Source: Delphinus delphis (lineage: Eukaryota; Chordata; Mammalia; Artiodactyla; Delphinidae). Taken from it: a stretch of DNA of 64,000 nt. Positions 1-10,513 of the stretch are shown piece after piece. Location of the stretch: the NCBI RefSeq assembly GCF_949987515.2, contig NC_082693.1, positions 15,000,994 through 15,064,993 of the forward strand, in the 5' to 3' direction. Within the stretch, counting starts at the first letter, position 1. Each line of letters starts with the position of its first letter. The notes under the pieces are model-generated. The model searched no databases and was not told where the DNA came from. It saw only the letters and a program-made list of their open reading frames with translations. Both the position numbers and the translations under genes were made by a program.

Positions 1-271
1 TTTTATTCTGATTATGGAAGTCTAGGATATTGCTAAAACTCACTAAAATGTTAGCAGTAGTGATGACTCTGTGGGTGAGTGATATGTAAAAAATGCTGCC
101 AAATTCAAAGGTCCACTTAAGGGCTTATGCAACCAAAGAGGTTACATGGAAGAGCTGGGAGTAAATTAAACTTTGAAGGAAAGATGGGATTCTACAGATG
201 GCATTTTTGAAGAGAAAAGGTGATTTAGCTTCGACTAGGTTCAGCTCTAGAACATTTTTATTAGTTTGGGG

Positions 272-520
272 ACTAGTTAGAGTATTTAAAATTTATTGAG
301 TGTTTACTATGTGCCAGGCTATGTTCTAAGTACTTTTACATGCTTTAACTCATCTGATCCTCTCAGCAATCCCAGTAGTCGAGTGCTCTTATCCCCATTT
401 TACAGAGGAAGAGATTGAGGCACACAGAGGATAAGTAACTTGCTGAGGGTTGCAGAACTACTAAGTGGTAAAACATGATTTGAAGCCTGGCTGGCAGGCC
501 TGCAGTCTGTGCCCTCTGCA
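272..520 (-). repeat. MIR SINE, antisense
   Basis: The stretch reads as a reversed MIR: TGAGTGTTTACTATGTGCCA, then the TCATCTGATCCTCTCAGCAA segment, then the ATCCCCATTTTACAGAGGAA core and a GAGGCACACAGAGGATAAGTA part. These are the diagnostic blocks of this ancient tRNA-derived SINE. It is diverged, as expected for an element older than placental mammals. Confidence 0.85.
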
Positions 521-534
521 TAGAACCTCATATA

Positions 535-725
535 GCCATTCACAAGTGTGTAGTCCTCTCTGTGTCAGGCCTTTGTGTATATGTTCTTAGTTAATCCTCA
601 CAGCAATTTGAAGAGCTAGGTTAGGTATTGCTTGTCCATTTCAGAGATGAGGAAACTGAGATACAGCAGGTCCAGGATTAGAACCCATGCTGTATCTCAT
701 GTTTTCAACATCTGTGCTCCCAGCT
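535..725 (-). repeat. second MIR SINE fragment, antisense
   Basis: Follows the first MIR closely. It has the AATCCTCACAGCAA block and the TTTCAGAGATGAGGAAACTG core, then a degraded accession of the tRNA-like end. It could be a separate insertion or a duplicated copy of its neighbour. Confidence 0.75.
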
Positions 726-1229
726 TGGCCAAAGTAAAGGGCTGTAAAGTAAATTCATAGCATACAGGCTAGATAAGTCAATGTAGGCCAAATATAAAAG
801 GATTTTGAGCAAAAATTTTAAAATTTGGACTTGATGCTTAAGAAATTTCTCAGTGTCTAGGTGCTCAATAAATTTTCTTGAATGAATGAATGAATATAAA
901 GCTAAGTGGGGAAATTATTACATCAGCTTCTCCTCCAGACATTTAGTGGTAGCATGGATCACACAATAAAATTTAAAAACCACAGCCAGACAGAGGTAGC
1001 TTACTTATTTTCATCAAAATACTTTGCCTGCAATTAGATTCCACTGCCCCAGATGAGCTACAAAATACCTGAGTTGTGGCTTTCTGATTTGAATATACAC
1101 ACTTCTGAAAGGTCTGGTTAATTAAGTTCAATTAGTGAGATTTCCAGCTCTACTGAAACAGGAGGAAAGGGGGCAGGACACAACCTTTGAAAGAATGACA
1201 TAGCCCAAGGACATCACATAAACTGATTA
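726..1229. other. Non-coding sequence, one L2/MIR tail
   Basis: Apart from a TGCTCAATAAATTTTCTTGA tail with GAATGAATGAATG at about 860-895, typical of an L2 or MIR 3' end, nothing is recognised. No exon-like open frame flanked by splice signals is seen. Confidence 0.5.
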
Positions 1230-1850
1230 GAACCAAATGGGTCCAAGATGGCAGAGAAGTAGATTTCTACTAGACCTTGAACCTCAGTATACGCTCATTG
1301 TAACACATCAGCAAGCTAAATGACACACCCACAGGCGCCATGACAGTTCCAAGATTGACCATAAGGATCAAAAAGTGAGCGGTGGCCCAATTCCTGGAAA
1401 TCCCCGCCCATTCCTGAAATAGCTGGAATACTCCTCCCACTCATTAGCCTATGAAATTACCCACCCCTATAAAAACTAACAATCCCATACCCTGGTGCCA
1501 CTCTCACCTTCTGAGATGGCCCACGCTCTGTCTGTGGAGTGTGTTTCTCTCTAAATAAATCCACTTCTTACCTATCACTTGTCTCTCACTGAATTTTTTT
1601 CTGCGATGAGACATCAAGAATCTGAGCTTCCTTAAGTACTGAAACCAGCTGTGTGATCTCAGTTGGAAGACACTGGGTTTTGGCCGGGTTCGAGTCCTGG
1701 TTGCATGGGTTCAAGTCCCAATCAGGGTTTTGGCCAGGTTTAAGTTCCGGCCTCGGGGGTTCAAGTCCCAATCTGGGTTTAGGCTGAGTTCGAGTCCCAG
1801 CAAGTGGGCTCAAGACCCAATCTGAGGTGCAGTTTCACTACTATGTTTTT
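1230..1850 (+). mobile_element. Probable ERV1-like LTR with tandem-repeat tail
   Basis: Non-coding LTR-like sequence. A TATA-like CTATAAAAACT lies near 1467, a polyadenylation signal AATAAA at 1554-1559, and a T/C-rich segment with CTCTCACTGAATTTTTTTCT follows, matching the U3-R-U5 order of a retroviral LTR. A tandem tail follows at 1676-1825. No gag, pol or env homology adjoins it, so it looks like a solo LTR. Element limits are approximate: no clear target duplication was found. The family is not identified. Confidence 0.6.
1676..1825 (+). repeat. Three tandem ~50-base units with tRNA B-box-like motifs
   Basis: Three diverged units of about 50 bases begin GGGTTTTGGCCGGGTTCGAG (1676), GGGTTTTGGCCAGGTTTAAG (1726) and GGGTTTAGGCTGAGTTCGAG (1776). 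Each holds two motifs similar to the tRNA B box GGTTCRANTCC, such as GGGTTCGAGTCC and GGGTTCAAGTCC, so six motifs lie about 25 bases apart. No A box at proper spacing is seen, so there is no tRNA gene. Confidence 0.8.
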
Positions 1851-1895
1851 ATTAAAATAGCTAAGCATAACAACAGTAAAGAAGACAATTATCCT

Positions 1896-2024
1896 TGTAG
1901 TTCCCTGGTGGCCTAAGTTAGGACTCCAGGCTTTCACTGCTGAGGCCCAGGTTCAGTCCCTGGTCAGGGAACTGAGATCCTGCAAGCCCCACGGCATGAC
2001 CAAAAACAAACAAACAAACAACTA
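1896..2024 (+). mobile_element. CHR-type tRNA-derived SINE (older subfamily)
   Basis: Begins AGTTCCCTGGTGGCCTAAGT and contains GGTTCAGTCCCTGGTCAGGG (B box) and GAACTGAGATCCTGCAAGCC, ending in an (AAAC)n tail. This is the short tRNA-related SINE common to whales and other cetartiodactyls. It is more diverged than the four 200-base copies in the window. Confidence 0.88.
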
Positions 2025-2056
2025 TATACATATATACACATATATACATAAAATTA
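2025..2056. repeat. TA/CA-rich simple repeat
   Basis: TATACATATATACACATATA-type alternating purine-pyrimidine sequence directly after the SINE tail, probably grown from that tail. Confidence 0.7.
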
Positions 2057-2185
2057 ACCAAAAAAATTCAGAGGCTTCCTCAATAATCCTTGACTTTCCT
2101 CAGTTACTGCTTGAACTGAACTTAGTTATATCTAGGCTCCTAGGCTCAAATTTTAAAATGTCTTCAATTCATTCAAAAATCTTTA

Positions 2186-2560
2186 TGGACTTCCGGCCTC
2201 TGCCACCGCCGCCACGAGCTGAGGGCCGAGAGAGTTGGGCGGCGGGTGCGACGGTCCCCGTGCAGCCATGGACTGGCTAATGGGGATCGAGAAGGGCTGG
2301 CACTTTTCACCTAGTAGCGTAGTCCTCCATCTGATCTGTGCCCAGCTCTGGAGCAGTGTTGAAATTAGCTGGAAACCCCTGCTGCTCCCCTTCCTCTTGC
2401 ATCTTCTGAGTTACATCATGTCTGGTGCTCCCATCATGCAGGGTTGGCTCTCCAGGGTTTCCGGTCAACCGGGCTGGTGAGCCTGAGAACTGGCATTTCC
2501 GACAGGCTCCCAGGTGATGCTGGACCAGGAGCAGGTGGGGAAGCAGCCATGTAACTGTGT
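2186..2560 (+). other. Unidentified GC-rich segment, processed-pseudogene-like
   Basis: The base composition changes abruptly to GC-rich with CpGs. It opens with CTTCCGGCCTCTGCCACCGC, which resembles the 5' UTR of a housekeeping mRNA with an ETS-type CTTCCGG site. GCAGCCATGG at 2265-2274 is a near-ideal Kozak start, but the frame after it (MDWLMGIEKGWHFSP) meets a stop and matches no protein I recognise. At 2484-2535, GGCATTTCCGACAGGCTCCC and AGGTGATGCTGGACCAG resemble the inner part of a MER5-like hAT element. It may be a decayed retrocopy fragment, a promoter relic or a composite repeat. Confidence 0.35.
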
Positions 2561-2799
2561 GGAGGCCTCATGGGCATGGAAGCATGTGAGCTGCACGCCC
2601 CTCGCGGAGTGTCTGCCGCCTGCACAGCACTGTTGATGCTGGGGCAGGACGGGTCTTTCTGTGGGACCTCCACCCACAAGACACCAGGAGCACCCCTCAC
2701 TGGGAAAACTTCAGACATTCTTACACATGCTTTTTCAGAGAATAGAGGAGGAAATACTACCTAATTCAGTGAGGCTAAAATAAGACAAGAACCTAACAA

Positions 2800-3370
2800 G
2801 AAAAGGACAATTGCAGAGCACTGTCCTCTGTGAACACAGATGTAAAACTCCCTAAGAAACTATTAGCAAAACGAATCCAGCAATATATAAAAAGAATAAC
2901 AGGTCATAACCCAGAGAGGCTTTTTTCCCAGCAATCTAAGCTTAGCTGACCTTTGAAAATCAGTCAGTATAATTCACCACATTAACAGAATAAAGGAGAA
3001 AAAAAATCTCAGTTAGATGTAGAAACAGTGCATGGCAAAATATTCACATAAACAATCAGCAAACCAGGAATAGAAGGGAATGTTCTCAAGTGGTAAAGGG
3101 CACCCGGAAGAAATCTAGAGCTCATATCAAATGTTCAGTTGAATGACTAGACTGAACATCTTGCCCTGCGATCAGGAACCAGGCAAGGATGCTCTCTCTC
3201 ACTACTTCTGTTCAGCACTGTGCTGATGGTCTTAGCTGTGCCATGAGGCAAAAAAAAGAGAAGAGAGAAGAAGAAAAAGAAATAAAAGGTATAAATATTG
3301 GAAAGGAAGAGGTAGTTTGTTTGGGAAATAACAGGGTCATATATACTTATAAAATTATAAGACACTGCAA
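2800..3370 (+). mobile_element. Old LINE-1 ORF2 fragment
   Basis: Degraded LINE-1 ORF2 reverse-transcriptase region in sense orientation. Recognisable blocks are AACGAATCCAGCAATATATA, TCACCACATTAACAGAATAA and GATCAGGAACCAGGCAAGGA. It is full of stops and indels, and clearly more diverged than the LINE-1 that follows. Confidence 0.8.
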
Positions 3371-3371
3371 A

Positions 3372-6300
3372 AAGTCCAAGAAGAAGATATAAAAATTGGA
3401 AATATTTATGCACCCAACATAGGAGCTCCTCAATACATAAGGCAAATACTAACAGCCATAAAAGGGGAAGTCAACAATAACACAATCATAGTAGGGAACT
3501 TTAACACCCTACTTTCACCAATGGACAGATCATCCAAAATGAAAATAAATAAGGAAACACAGCTTTAAATGATACATTAAACAAGATGGACTTAATTGAT
3601 ATTTATAGGACCTTCCATCCAAAAACAAGAGAATACACATTTTTCTCAAGTGCTCATGGAATATTCTCCAGGATAGATCATATCTTGGGTCACAAATCAA
3701 GCCTTGGTAAATTTAAGAAAATTGAAATTGTATCACGTATCTTTGCCAAACACAACCCTATGAGACTAGATATCAATTACAGGAAAATATCTGTAAAAAA
3801 TACAAACACCTGGAGGCTAAACAATACACTACTTAATGACAAAGTGATCACTGAAGAAATCAAAGAGGAAATTTTAAAAACCTAAAAACAAATGACAATG
3901 GAGACACGACAACCCAAAATCTATGGGATGCAGCAAAAGCAGTTCTAAGAGGGAAGTTTATAGCAATACAATCCTACTTAAGAAACAGGAAACATCTCGA
4001 ATAAACAACCTAACCTTGCACCTAAAGCAATTAGAGAAAGAAGAACAAAAAAACCCCAGAGTTAGCAGACGGAAAGAAATCATAAAAATCAGATCAGAAA
4101 TAAATGAAAAAGAAATGAAGGAAAGGATAGCAAAGATCAGTAAAACTAAAAGCTGGTTCTTTGAGAAGATATACAAAATTGATAAACCATTAGCCAGACT
4201 CATCAAGAAAAGAAGGGAGAAGACTCAAATCAATAGAATTAGAAATGAAAAAGGGAAAGTAACAACTGACACTGCAGAAATACAAAAGATGAGAGATTAC
4301 TACAAGCAACTTTATGCCAATAAAATGGACAACCTGGAAGAAATGGACAAATTCTTAGAAATGCACAACCTGCCAAGACTGAATCAGGAAGAAATAGAAA
4401 ATATGAACAGACCAATCACAAGCATTGAAATTGAAACTGTGATTTAAAATCTTCCAACAAACAAAAGCCCAGGACCAGATGGCTTCACAGGCAAATTCTA
4501 TCAAACATTTAGAGAAGAGCTAACATCTATCCTTCTCAAACTCTTCCAAAATATAGCAGAGGGAGGAATACTCCCAAACTCATTCTACAAAGCCACCATC
4601 ACCCTGATACCAAAACCAGACAAGGATGTCACAAAGAAAACTACAGGCCAATATCACTGATGAACATAGATGCAAAAATCCTTAACAAAATACTAGCAAA
4701 CAGAATCCAACAGCACATAAAGAGAATCACACACCATGATCAGGTGGGGTTTATTCCAGGAATGCAAGGATTCTTCAATGTAAGCAAATCAATCAATGAG
4801 ATACACCATATTAATAATTGAAGGAGAAAAACCATATGGTCATCTCAATAGATGCAGAGAAAGCTTTCGACAAAATTCAACACCCATTTATCATAAAACC
4901 CTCCAGAAAGTAAGCATAGAGGGAATTTACTTCAACATAATAAAGGTCATATATGACAAACCCACAGCCAACATCATCCTCAATGGTGAAAAACTGAAAG
5001 CATTTCCACTAAGATCAGGAACAAGACAAGGTTGCCCACTCTCACCACTCTTATTCAACATAGTTTTGGAAGTTTTAGCCACAGCAATCAGAGAAAAAAA
5101 GGAAATAAAAGGAATCCAAATTGGAAAAGAAGACATAAAGGTGTCACTGTTTGCAGACCACATGATACTATACATAGAGAATCCTAAAGATGCTACCAGA
5201 AAACTACTAGAGCTAATCAATGAATTTGGTAAAGTAGCAGGATACAAAATTAATGCACAGAAATCTCTGGCATTCCTATACACTAATGATGAAAAATGTG
5301 AAAGTGAAATCAAGAAAACACTCCCATTTACCATTGCAACAAAAAGAATAAAATATCTAGGAATAAACCTACCTAAGGAGACAAAAGATATGTATGCAGA
5401 AAATTATAAGACACTGCTGAAAGAAATTAAAGATGATACAAATAGATGGAGAGATATACCGTGTTCTCGGATTGAAAGAATCAACATTGTGAAAATGACT
5501 CTACTACCCAAAGCAATCTACAGATTCAATGCAATCCCTTTCAAACTACCACTGGCATTTTTCACAGAACTAGGACAAAAAATTTCACAATTTGTATAGA
5601 AACACAAAAGACCCCGAATAGCCAAAGCAATCTTGAGAACGAAAAATGGAGCTGGAGGAATCAGGCTCCCTGACTTCAGACTATACTATAGAGCTACAGT
5701 AATCAAGGCAGTATGGTACTGGCACAAAAACAGAAATATAGATCAATGGAACAGGATAGAAGGCCCAGAGATAAAGCCATGCACATATGGTCACCTTATC
5801 TTTGATAAAGGAGGCAGGAATATACAGTGGAGAAAGGACAGCCTCTTCAATAAGTGGTGTTGGGAAAACTGGACAGGTACATGTAAAAGTATGAGATTAG
5901 ATCACTCCCTAACACCATACACAAAAATAAGCTCAAAATGGATTAAAAACCTAAATGTAAGGCCAGGCACTGTCAAACTCTTAGAGGAAAACATAGGCAG
6001 AACACTCTATAACGTAAATCACAGGAAGATCCTTTTTGACCCACCTCCTAGAGAAATGGAAATAAAAACAAAAATAAAGCTAATGAAACTTCAAAGCTTT
6101 TGCACAGCAAAAGAAACCATAAACAAGACCAAAAGACAACCCTCAGAATGGGAGAAAATATTTGCAAATGAAGCAACTGACAAAGGATTAATCTCCAAAA
6201 TTTACAAGCAGCTCATGCAGCTCAATAACAAAAAAACAAACAGACCAATCCAAAAATGGGCAGAAGACCTAAATAGACACTTCTCCAAAGAAGATATACA

Positions 6301-7239
6301 GAGTGCCAACAAACACATGAAAGAATGCTCAACATCATTAAGCATTAGAGAAATGCAAATCAAAACTGCAATGAGATATCATCTCACACCAGTCAGAATG
6401 GCCATCATCAAAAAATCTAGAAACAATAAATGCTGGAGAGGGTGTGGAGAAAAGGGAACACTCTTGCACTGCTGGTGGGAATGTTAATTGGTACAGCCAC
6501 TATGGAGAACAATATGGAAGTTCCCTAAAAAACTATAAACAGAATTACCATATGACCCAGCAATCCCACTGCTGGGCATATACCCTGAGAAAACCATAAT
6601 TCAAAAAGAGTCCTGTACCAAAAGTTCATTGCAGCTCTATTTACAATAGCCAGAAGATGGAAACAACCTAAGTGTCCATCATCAGATGAATGGATAAAGA
6701 AGATGTGGCACATATATACAATGGAATATTACTCAGCCATAAAAAGAAACGAAATTGAGTTATTTGTAGTGAGGTGGATGGACCTAGAGTCTGTCATACA
6801 GAGTGAAGTAAGTCAGAAAGAGAAAAACAAATACCGTATGCTAACACATATATATGGAATCTAAGAAAAAAGAGAAAAGGTCATGAAGAACCTAGGGGCA
6901 AGACGGGAATAAAGACGCAGACCTACTAGAGAATGGACTTAAGGATATGGGGAGGGGGAAGGGTAAGCTGTGACAAAGTGAGAGAGTGGCATGGACATAT
7001 ATACACTACCAAACCTAAAATAGATAGCTAGTGGGAAGCAGCTGCACAGCACAGGGAGATCAACTCGGTGCTTTGTGAATACCTAGAGGGGTGGGATACG
7101 GAGGGTGGGAGGGAGGGAGACGCAAGAAGGAAGAGATATGGGAACATATGTATATGTATAACTGATCACTTTGTTATAAAGCAAAAACTAACACACCATT
7201 GTAAAGCAATTATACTCCAATAAAGATGTAAAAAAAAAA
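3372..7239 (+). mobile_element. LINE-1, 5'-truncated within ORF2, complete 3' end
   Basis: Starts within the ORF2 endonuclease region (CAAGAAGAAGATATAAAAAT), runs through reverse transcriptase and the cysteine-rich C-terminus, and has a 3' UTR with CCAATAAAGATGT and an A tail at 7230-7239. ORF1 and the 5' UTR are absent. The 3' UTR (AGAATGGACTTAAGGATATG and the GGGAAGCAGCTGCACAGCAC block) is the same lineage as the copies at 10.5, 34.7 and 52.4 kb. The element is dead: ORF2 is split into several frames. Confidence 0.93.
3420..6487 (+). pseudogene. LINE-1 ORF2 pseudogene (endonuclease, RT, Cys-rich end)
   Basis: Retrotransposon ORF2 remains in at least four reading frames: endonuclease part 3586-3885, the EN-RT linker 3923-4447, RT 4796-5599 and C-terminus 5633-6487. 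The RT active-site motif at 5150-5161 reads FADH where the family has FADD, so one of the two catalytic aspartates is lost. The final segment retains the [18 protein letters not shown] cysteine motif before a stop. Multiple frameshifts rule out function. Confidence 0.9.
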
Positions 7240-7291
7240 ATCTTTGTTTTTAACAACGTTTTACTCAAAACTGTATTCGCATTTCAAATGC

Positions 7292-7936
7292 TTCTAGATC
7301 AGGGGTCCCCACCCCCAGGCTACAGACCGGTACCAGTCAGTGGCCTGTTAGGAACCGGGCTGCACAGCAGGAGATGAGCGACGGGGGAGCGAGCAAAGCT
7401 TCATCTGTATTTTGCTCTCATTACCGCCTGAGCTCTGCCTCCTGTCAGATCAGAGATGGCATTAGTTTCTCATAGGAGGGCAAACCCTACTGTGAACTGT
7501 GCATGCGAGGGATCTAGGTTGCTTCTTATGAGAATTAATGCCTGATGATCTGAGGTGGAGCTGAGGCAGTGATGCTAGCGCTGGGGAGTGGCTGCAAATA
7601 CAGATTATCATTAGCAGAGAGGTTTGCCTGCACAGAGACCATAATCAATCAATTGCTTGCAGACTCATATCAAAACCCTATCAGTGAGTGGCAAGTGAAA
7701 GCAAACTCAGGGCTCCCACTGATTCTGCATTATGGTGAGTTGTATAATTATTTCATTATATATTACAATGTAATAATAATAGAAATAAAGTGCACAGTAC
7801 ATGTAATGCACTTGAATCATCCCAAAACCATCCCCTCCCACCACCACCACACACCCCCACCCCGGTCCGTGGAAAAATTCTCTTCCATTGAAACTGGTCC
7901 CTGGTGCCACAAAGGTTGGAGACTGCTGTTCTAGTT
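7292..7936 (+). mobile_element. MER1/Charlie-like hAT DNA transposon with 8-base target duplication
   Basis: Element body 7300-7928. It starts CAGGGGTCCCCACCCCCAGG and ends GGTTGGAGACTGCTG, near-complementary termini of the MER1-type non-autonomous hAT family. It is flanked by TTCTAGAT (7292-7299) and TTCTAGTT (7929-7936), an 8-base duplication with one change, as hAT transposases make. The interior includes the TGGCCTGTTAGGAACCGGGC block. It has no transposase. Confidence 0.88.
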
Positions 7937-8282
7937 GACCTTTAGCCAAATTAGTATTGAAACTCTGTCTCATCCTTGCTCTTATTCAGTTAGGGAGACC
8001 TCATCACAGAGCGGGTGAGCAGCCTTCTCTCTGCTCTCGCTATTAGAAGCACTAACACTTCATCTCAGGTCTCTTCGTGTTTCAAATAACATGAGAAAAA
8101 ACTGACAAATACAGGGAAAACAGGATCTTTTGGTCCTTCTTTCTGGTCCTTTGTTTTTCTGTTTTTCCAGAAATGAAATATAGTTACCTCTTTTTTCCCT
8201 TACTAAGCATATCACAGTAAGTTGGTAACATCTGTTTTTTCAGATTACCTTCTGAAAGAACCTGTCATTACATATCTTAGCT
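7937..8282. other. Unremarkable intron sequence
   Basis: AT-rich sequence without exon, repeat family or regulatory signature that I can recognise. Confidence 0.4.
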
Positions 8283-8853
8283 TTTCTTTTTTTTTTGAAC
8301 TATAACTGACTTACAGCATCATAATTAGTTTCAGCTGTAGAACATAGTGATTCAATATTTTATACATTACAAAATGGTCACCATGATAAGTCTAGTTACC
8401 ATCTGTCACCATACAGAATTATTACAATATTATTGACTGTATTCTCTATGCTATACATTACATCCCTGTGAGTTATTTATTTTATAACAGGAAGTTTGTA
8501 ACTCTTAATTTCCCTCACCTATTTCACTAATCCCCCCACCTCCCTCCCCTCTGGCAACCACCACTTTGTTCTCTGAGTCTGTTTCTGTTTTGCTATGTTT
8601 GTTTGTTTTGTTTTTTAAATGCTACATGTGAGTGAAACCATGTGGTATATATGTCTCTCTCTGTCTGATACATTTCATTTAGTATAATATCCTCTAGGTC
8701 CATCCATGTTGTTGCAAATGGAAAGATTTCATTACTTTTTATGGTTGAATAATATTCCGTTATATATACACCACGTCTTCTTTATCCATTCATCTATCGA
8801 TAGACACTTAGGTTGCTTCCATATCTGGGCTATTGTAAATAATGCTCCCCAAT
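8283..8853 (-). mobile_element. LINE-1 3' end, antisense, older subfamily
   Basis: Reads as reversed LINE-1 3' sequence: T-run, AACTATAACTGACTTACAGC, TGGTCACCATGATAAGTCTA, the CCTCCCCTCTGGCAACCACC block, TAGGTCCATCCATGTTGTTG and TTTATCCATTCATCTATCGA. It is more diverged than the young copies and has a different 3' UTR. Confidence 0.88.
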
Positions 8854-9340
8854 TTGTTGAGCATTTGTACAATCTACCTTGAACTCTTTATGGGATAGAT
8901 TGCTTATCTCCACTTCCAAAGTTCTTCTGGGGTTTTGTTCCTTCTTTGGAACATATTTCTTTGTCTCCTCATTTTGCCTAATTCTCTGTTTATTTCTAAG
9001 TATTAGGCAAGTCAGTTATGTTTCCTGACCTTGCAGAAATGGCCTTATGTAGGAGATGTCCTATGGGGCCCAACAGCACACTACCCTCTGGTCAGCAGAG
9101 CTGTATGCTCTAGGGGTGCCCTTTATGTGGGCTGAGTGGGCCCTTCTGTTGTGATGAGGCAGACTACTGTGGGTGCACAGGTAGTCAGGGCTGGCCCCCA
9201 TCTGGTTGGCTGTCCAGCTCTGGCTCAAGAGGAGGCTGCCAACCCACTGGTGGGCAGGACAGGGTCCCAGTGGTGGCTGGCTGTGGGGCCCAAAAGGGGG
9301 ATCCCGGGACTGATGTTGGCCCACTATATCTTAGCTTTTG
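8854..9340. other. Unidentified repeat-like, partly GC-rich segment
   Basis: From about 9050 the sequence is GC-rich with open frames on both strands (9136-9345 plus, 9061-9324 minus), which is what composition alone produces. The style (GTGGGCTGAGTGGGCCCTTC and neighbours) suggests an interspersed repeat, but I cannot name it. No coding claim is made. Confidence 0.35.
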
Positions 9341-9804
9341 CCTGAAACTTTTTACCTAAAGGGTCAGCATACCATCTAAGGGAAAAAGAAAGGTTTTTAA
9401 AAAAAAAAAAAACAAAAACCATGAGGTTAAATAAATGATCTGTTCTATCATTTAAAAATTTAGCAATAAATATACTTTCTGTGAAATCACCTTAATTATT
9501 AATTTGGCCTTAAATTAATTTTAATGAATAATATTCACATCAAATATAACTTGGAATTAACTATTTAAGCCAATATAGGTCAACTTTGTAAAATAACTTA
9601 CCCTTCCTTCTCTGTTGCAGTTCAGCTACATTATTCAAAGTCTACAGTTAGCAAGTTTCTCCAGCTGTCCTACAATGAAGGAGGTTCATGCATTAGAATA
9701 TAACAAAAAATTTCAAATGGAAATAAGTTGTTGTCACTGCCTAATATAACCCTTCAAACCATTTCTCTTCCTGCTTATGGTTGGTGTTGTTTTTTGGTTT
9801 ATAG

Positions 9805-9961
9805 GGACAGAGCCCCTTTTATTTTTACTTCAGAGATGGAGTACTTTATTACAGAGGGTGGGAAAAACCCACAGCATTTCCAAGATTTTGTGGAGCTTTG
9901 CTGTCGAGCTTATAATATTGTCAGAAGACACAGCCGCCTGCTCTTAAACCTGCTAGAAATG
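9805..9961 (+). CDS. PIK3C2G: PIK3C2G exon A: end of kinase activation loop and C-lobe
   Basis: Internal exon of phosphatidylinositol-4-phosphate 3-kinase C2-domain subunit gamma, a class II PI3K that phosphorylates the 3-position of phosphoinositides on membranes. The exon follows a T-rich tract ending in TTTATAG and ends at ATG|GTAAGT. Its first base completes an arginine codon; 52 codons follow, beginning [19 protein letters not shown] and ending [13 protein letters not shown] corresponds to the conserved end of the activation loop in class II PI3Ks (R-E-R-V-P-F in p110 enzymes), and the [11 protein letters not shown] segment is a C-lobe helix. The DFG-bearing exon that should precede it was not found upstream in the window. 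The open frame runs from 9728 to 9982, but the part before 9805 is intron. Assignment to gamma rather than alpha or beta rests on residues such as [17 protein letters not shown]. Confidence 0.95.
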
Positions 9962-10513
9962 GTAAGTCCCTTGGGGAAATAACAGAAATAATAAGCTTCC
10001 TTTATGGCTCTCTTTCAGTAGTCTATCTTTCCTAATGGCTTGGAGTTCCCCAAAGAGCTATTCAAAACAATGGAATGAACAAACTAAAAGCACCATGGTA
10101 CAGCTTATAAATACATTTCTTAATAATTCATAACATTTGTTCACAGTTATTGTCTCAAACCTTTCTCTTCACAATAATATTGATGTATTCAGGGGTTATC
10201 TCAGTATACTTTGATTAAAGGTCAAGGACAGTAATTTAGAATATTATACCAATTGTACTGTGCTTTAGAATTTTTTCAAAAGTATTTTTAAAATACTATC
10301 TCATTTTCACATTATGGCAACCCAATGATGTAGAACAAGCAAGGATTTTTCCTGGTTTCCCTCCCAATCTCTGCCTTTGATCACTTGCTTATTTTCCAGA
10401 TTAAGAAACTGAGAGCCAAAAATGTAAGGTGACTTCCTAGCAACTTGACTCGAGGGTGGTACATTTACTACATTGAGTCTACTGAGTCATGGTCCTGGGT
10501 ACTCTCTGTTGAC
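9962..10513. other. Start of intron after exon A
   Basis: AT-rich intron with no recognised element up to the target duplication of the LINE-1 at 10514. Confidence 0.5.

Noticed and set aside
1586..1813. Proline-rich antisense open frame with repeated PKPRLGLEPP-like units
   Set aside because: It is the shadow of the three tandem ~50-base units at the LTR tail.
1676..1825. Possible tRNA genes suggested by B-box words
   Set aside because: No A box at tRNA spacing and no cloverleaf; the words recur in tandem units.
9061..9345. Opposing open frames of 87 and 69 codons in a GC-rich piece
   Set aside because: Overlap on both strands, no splice signals, no recognisable protein; composition explains them.
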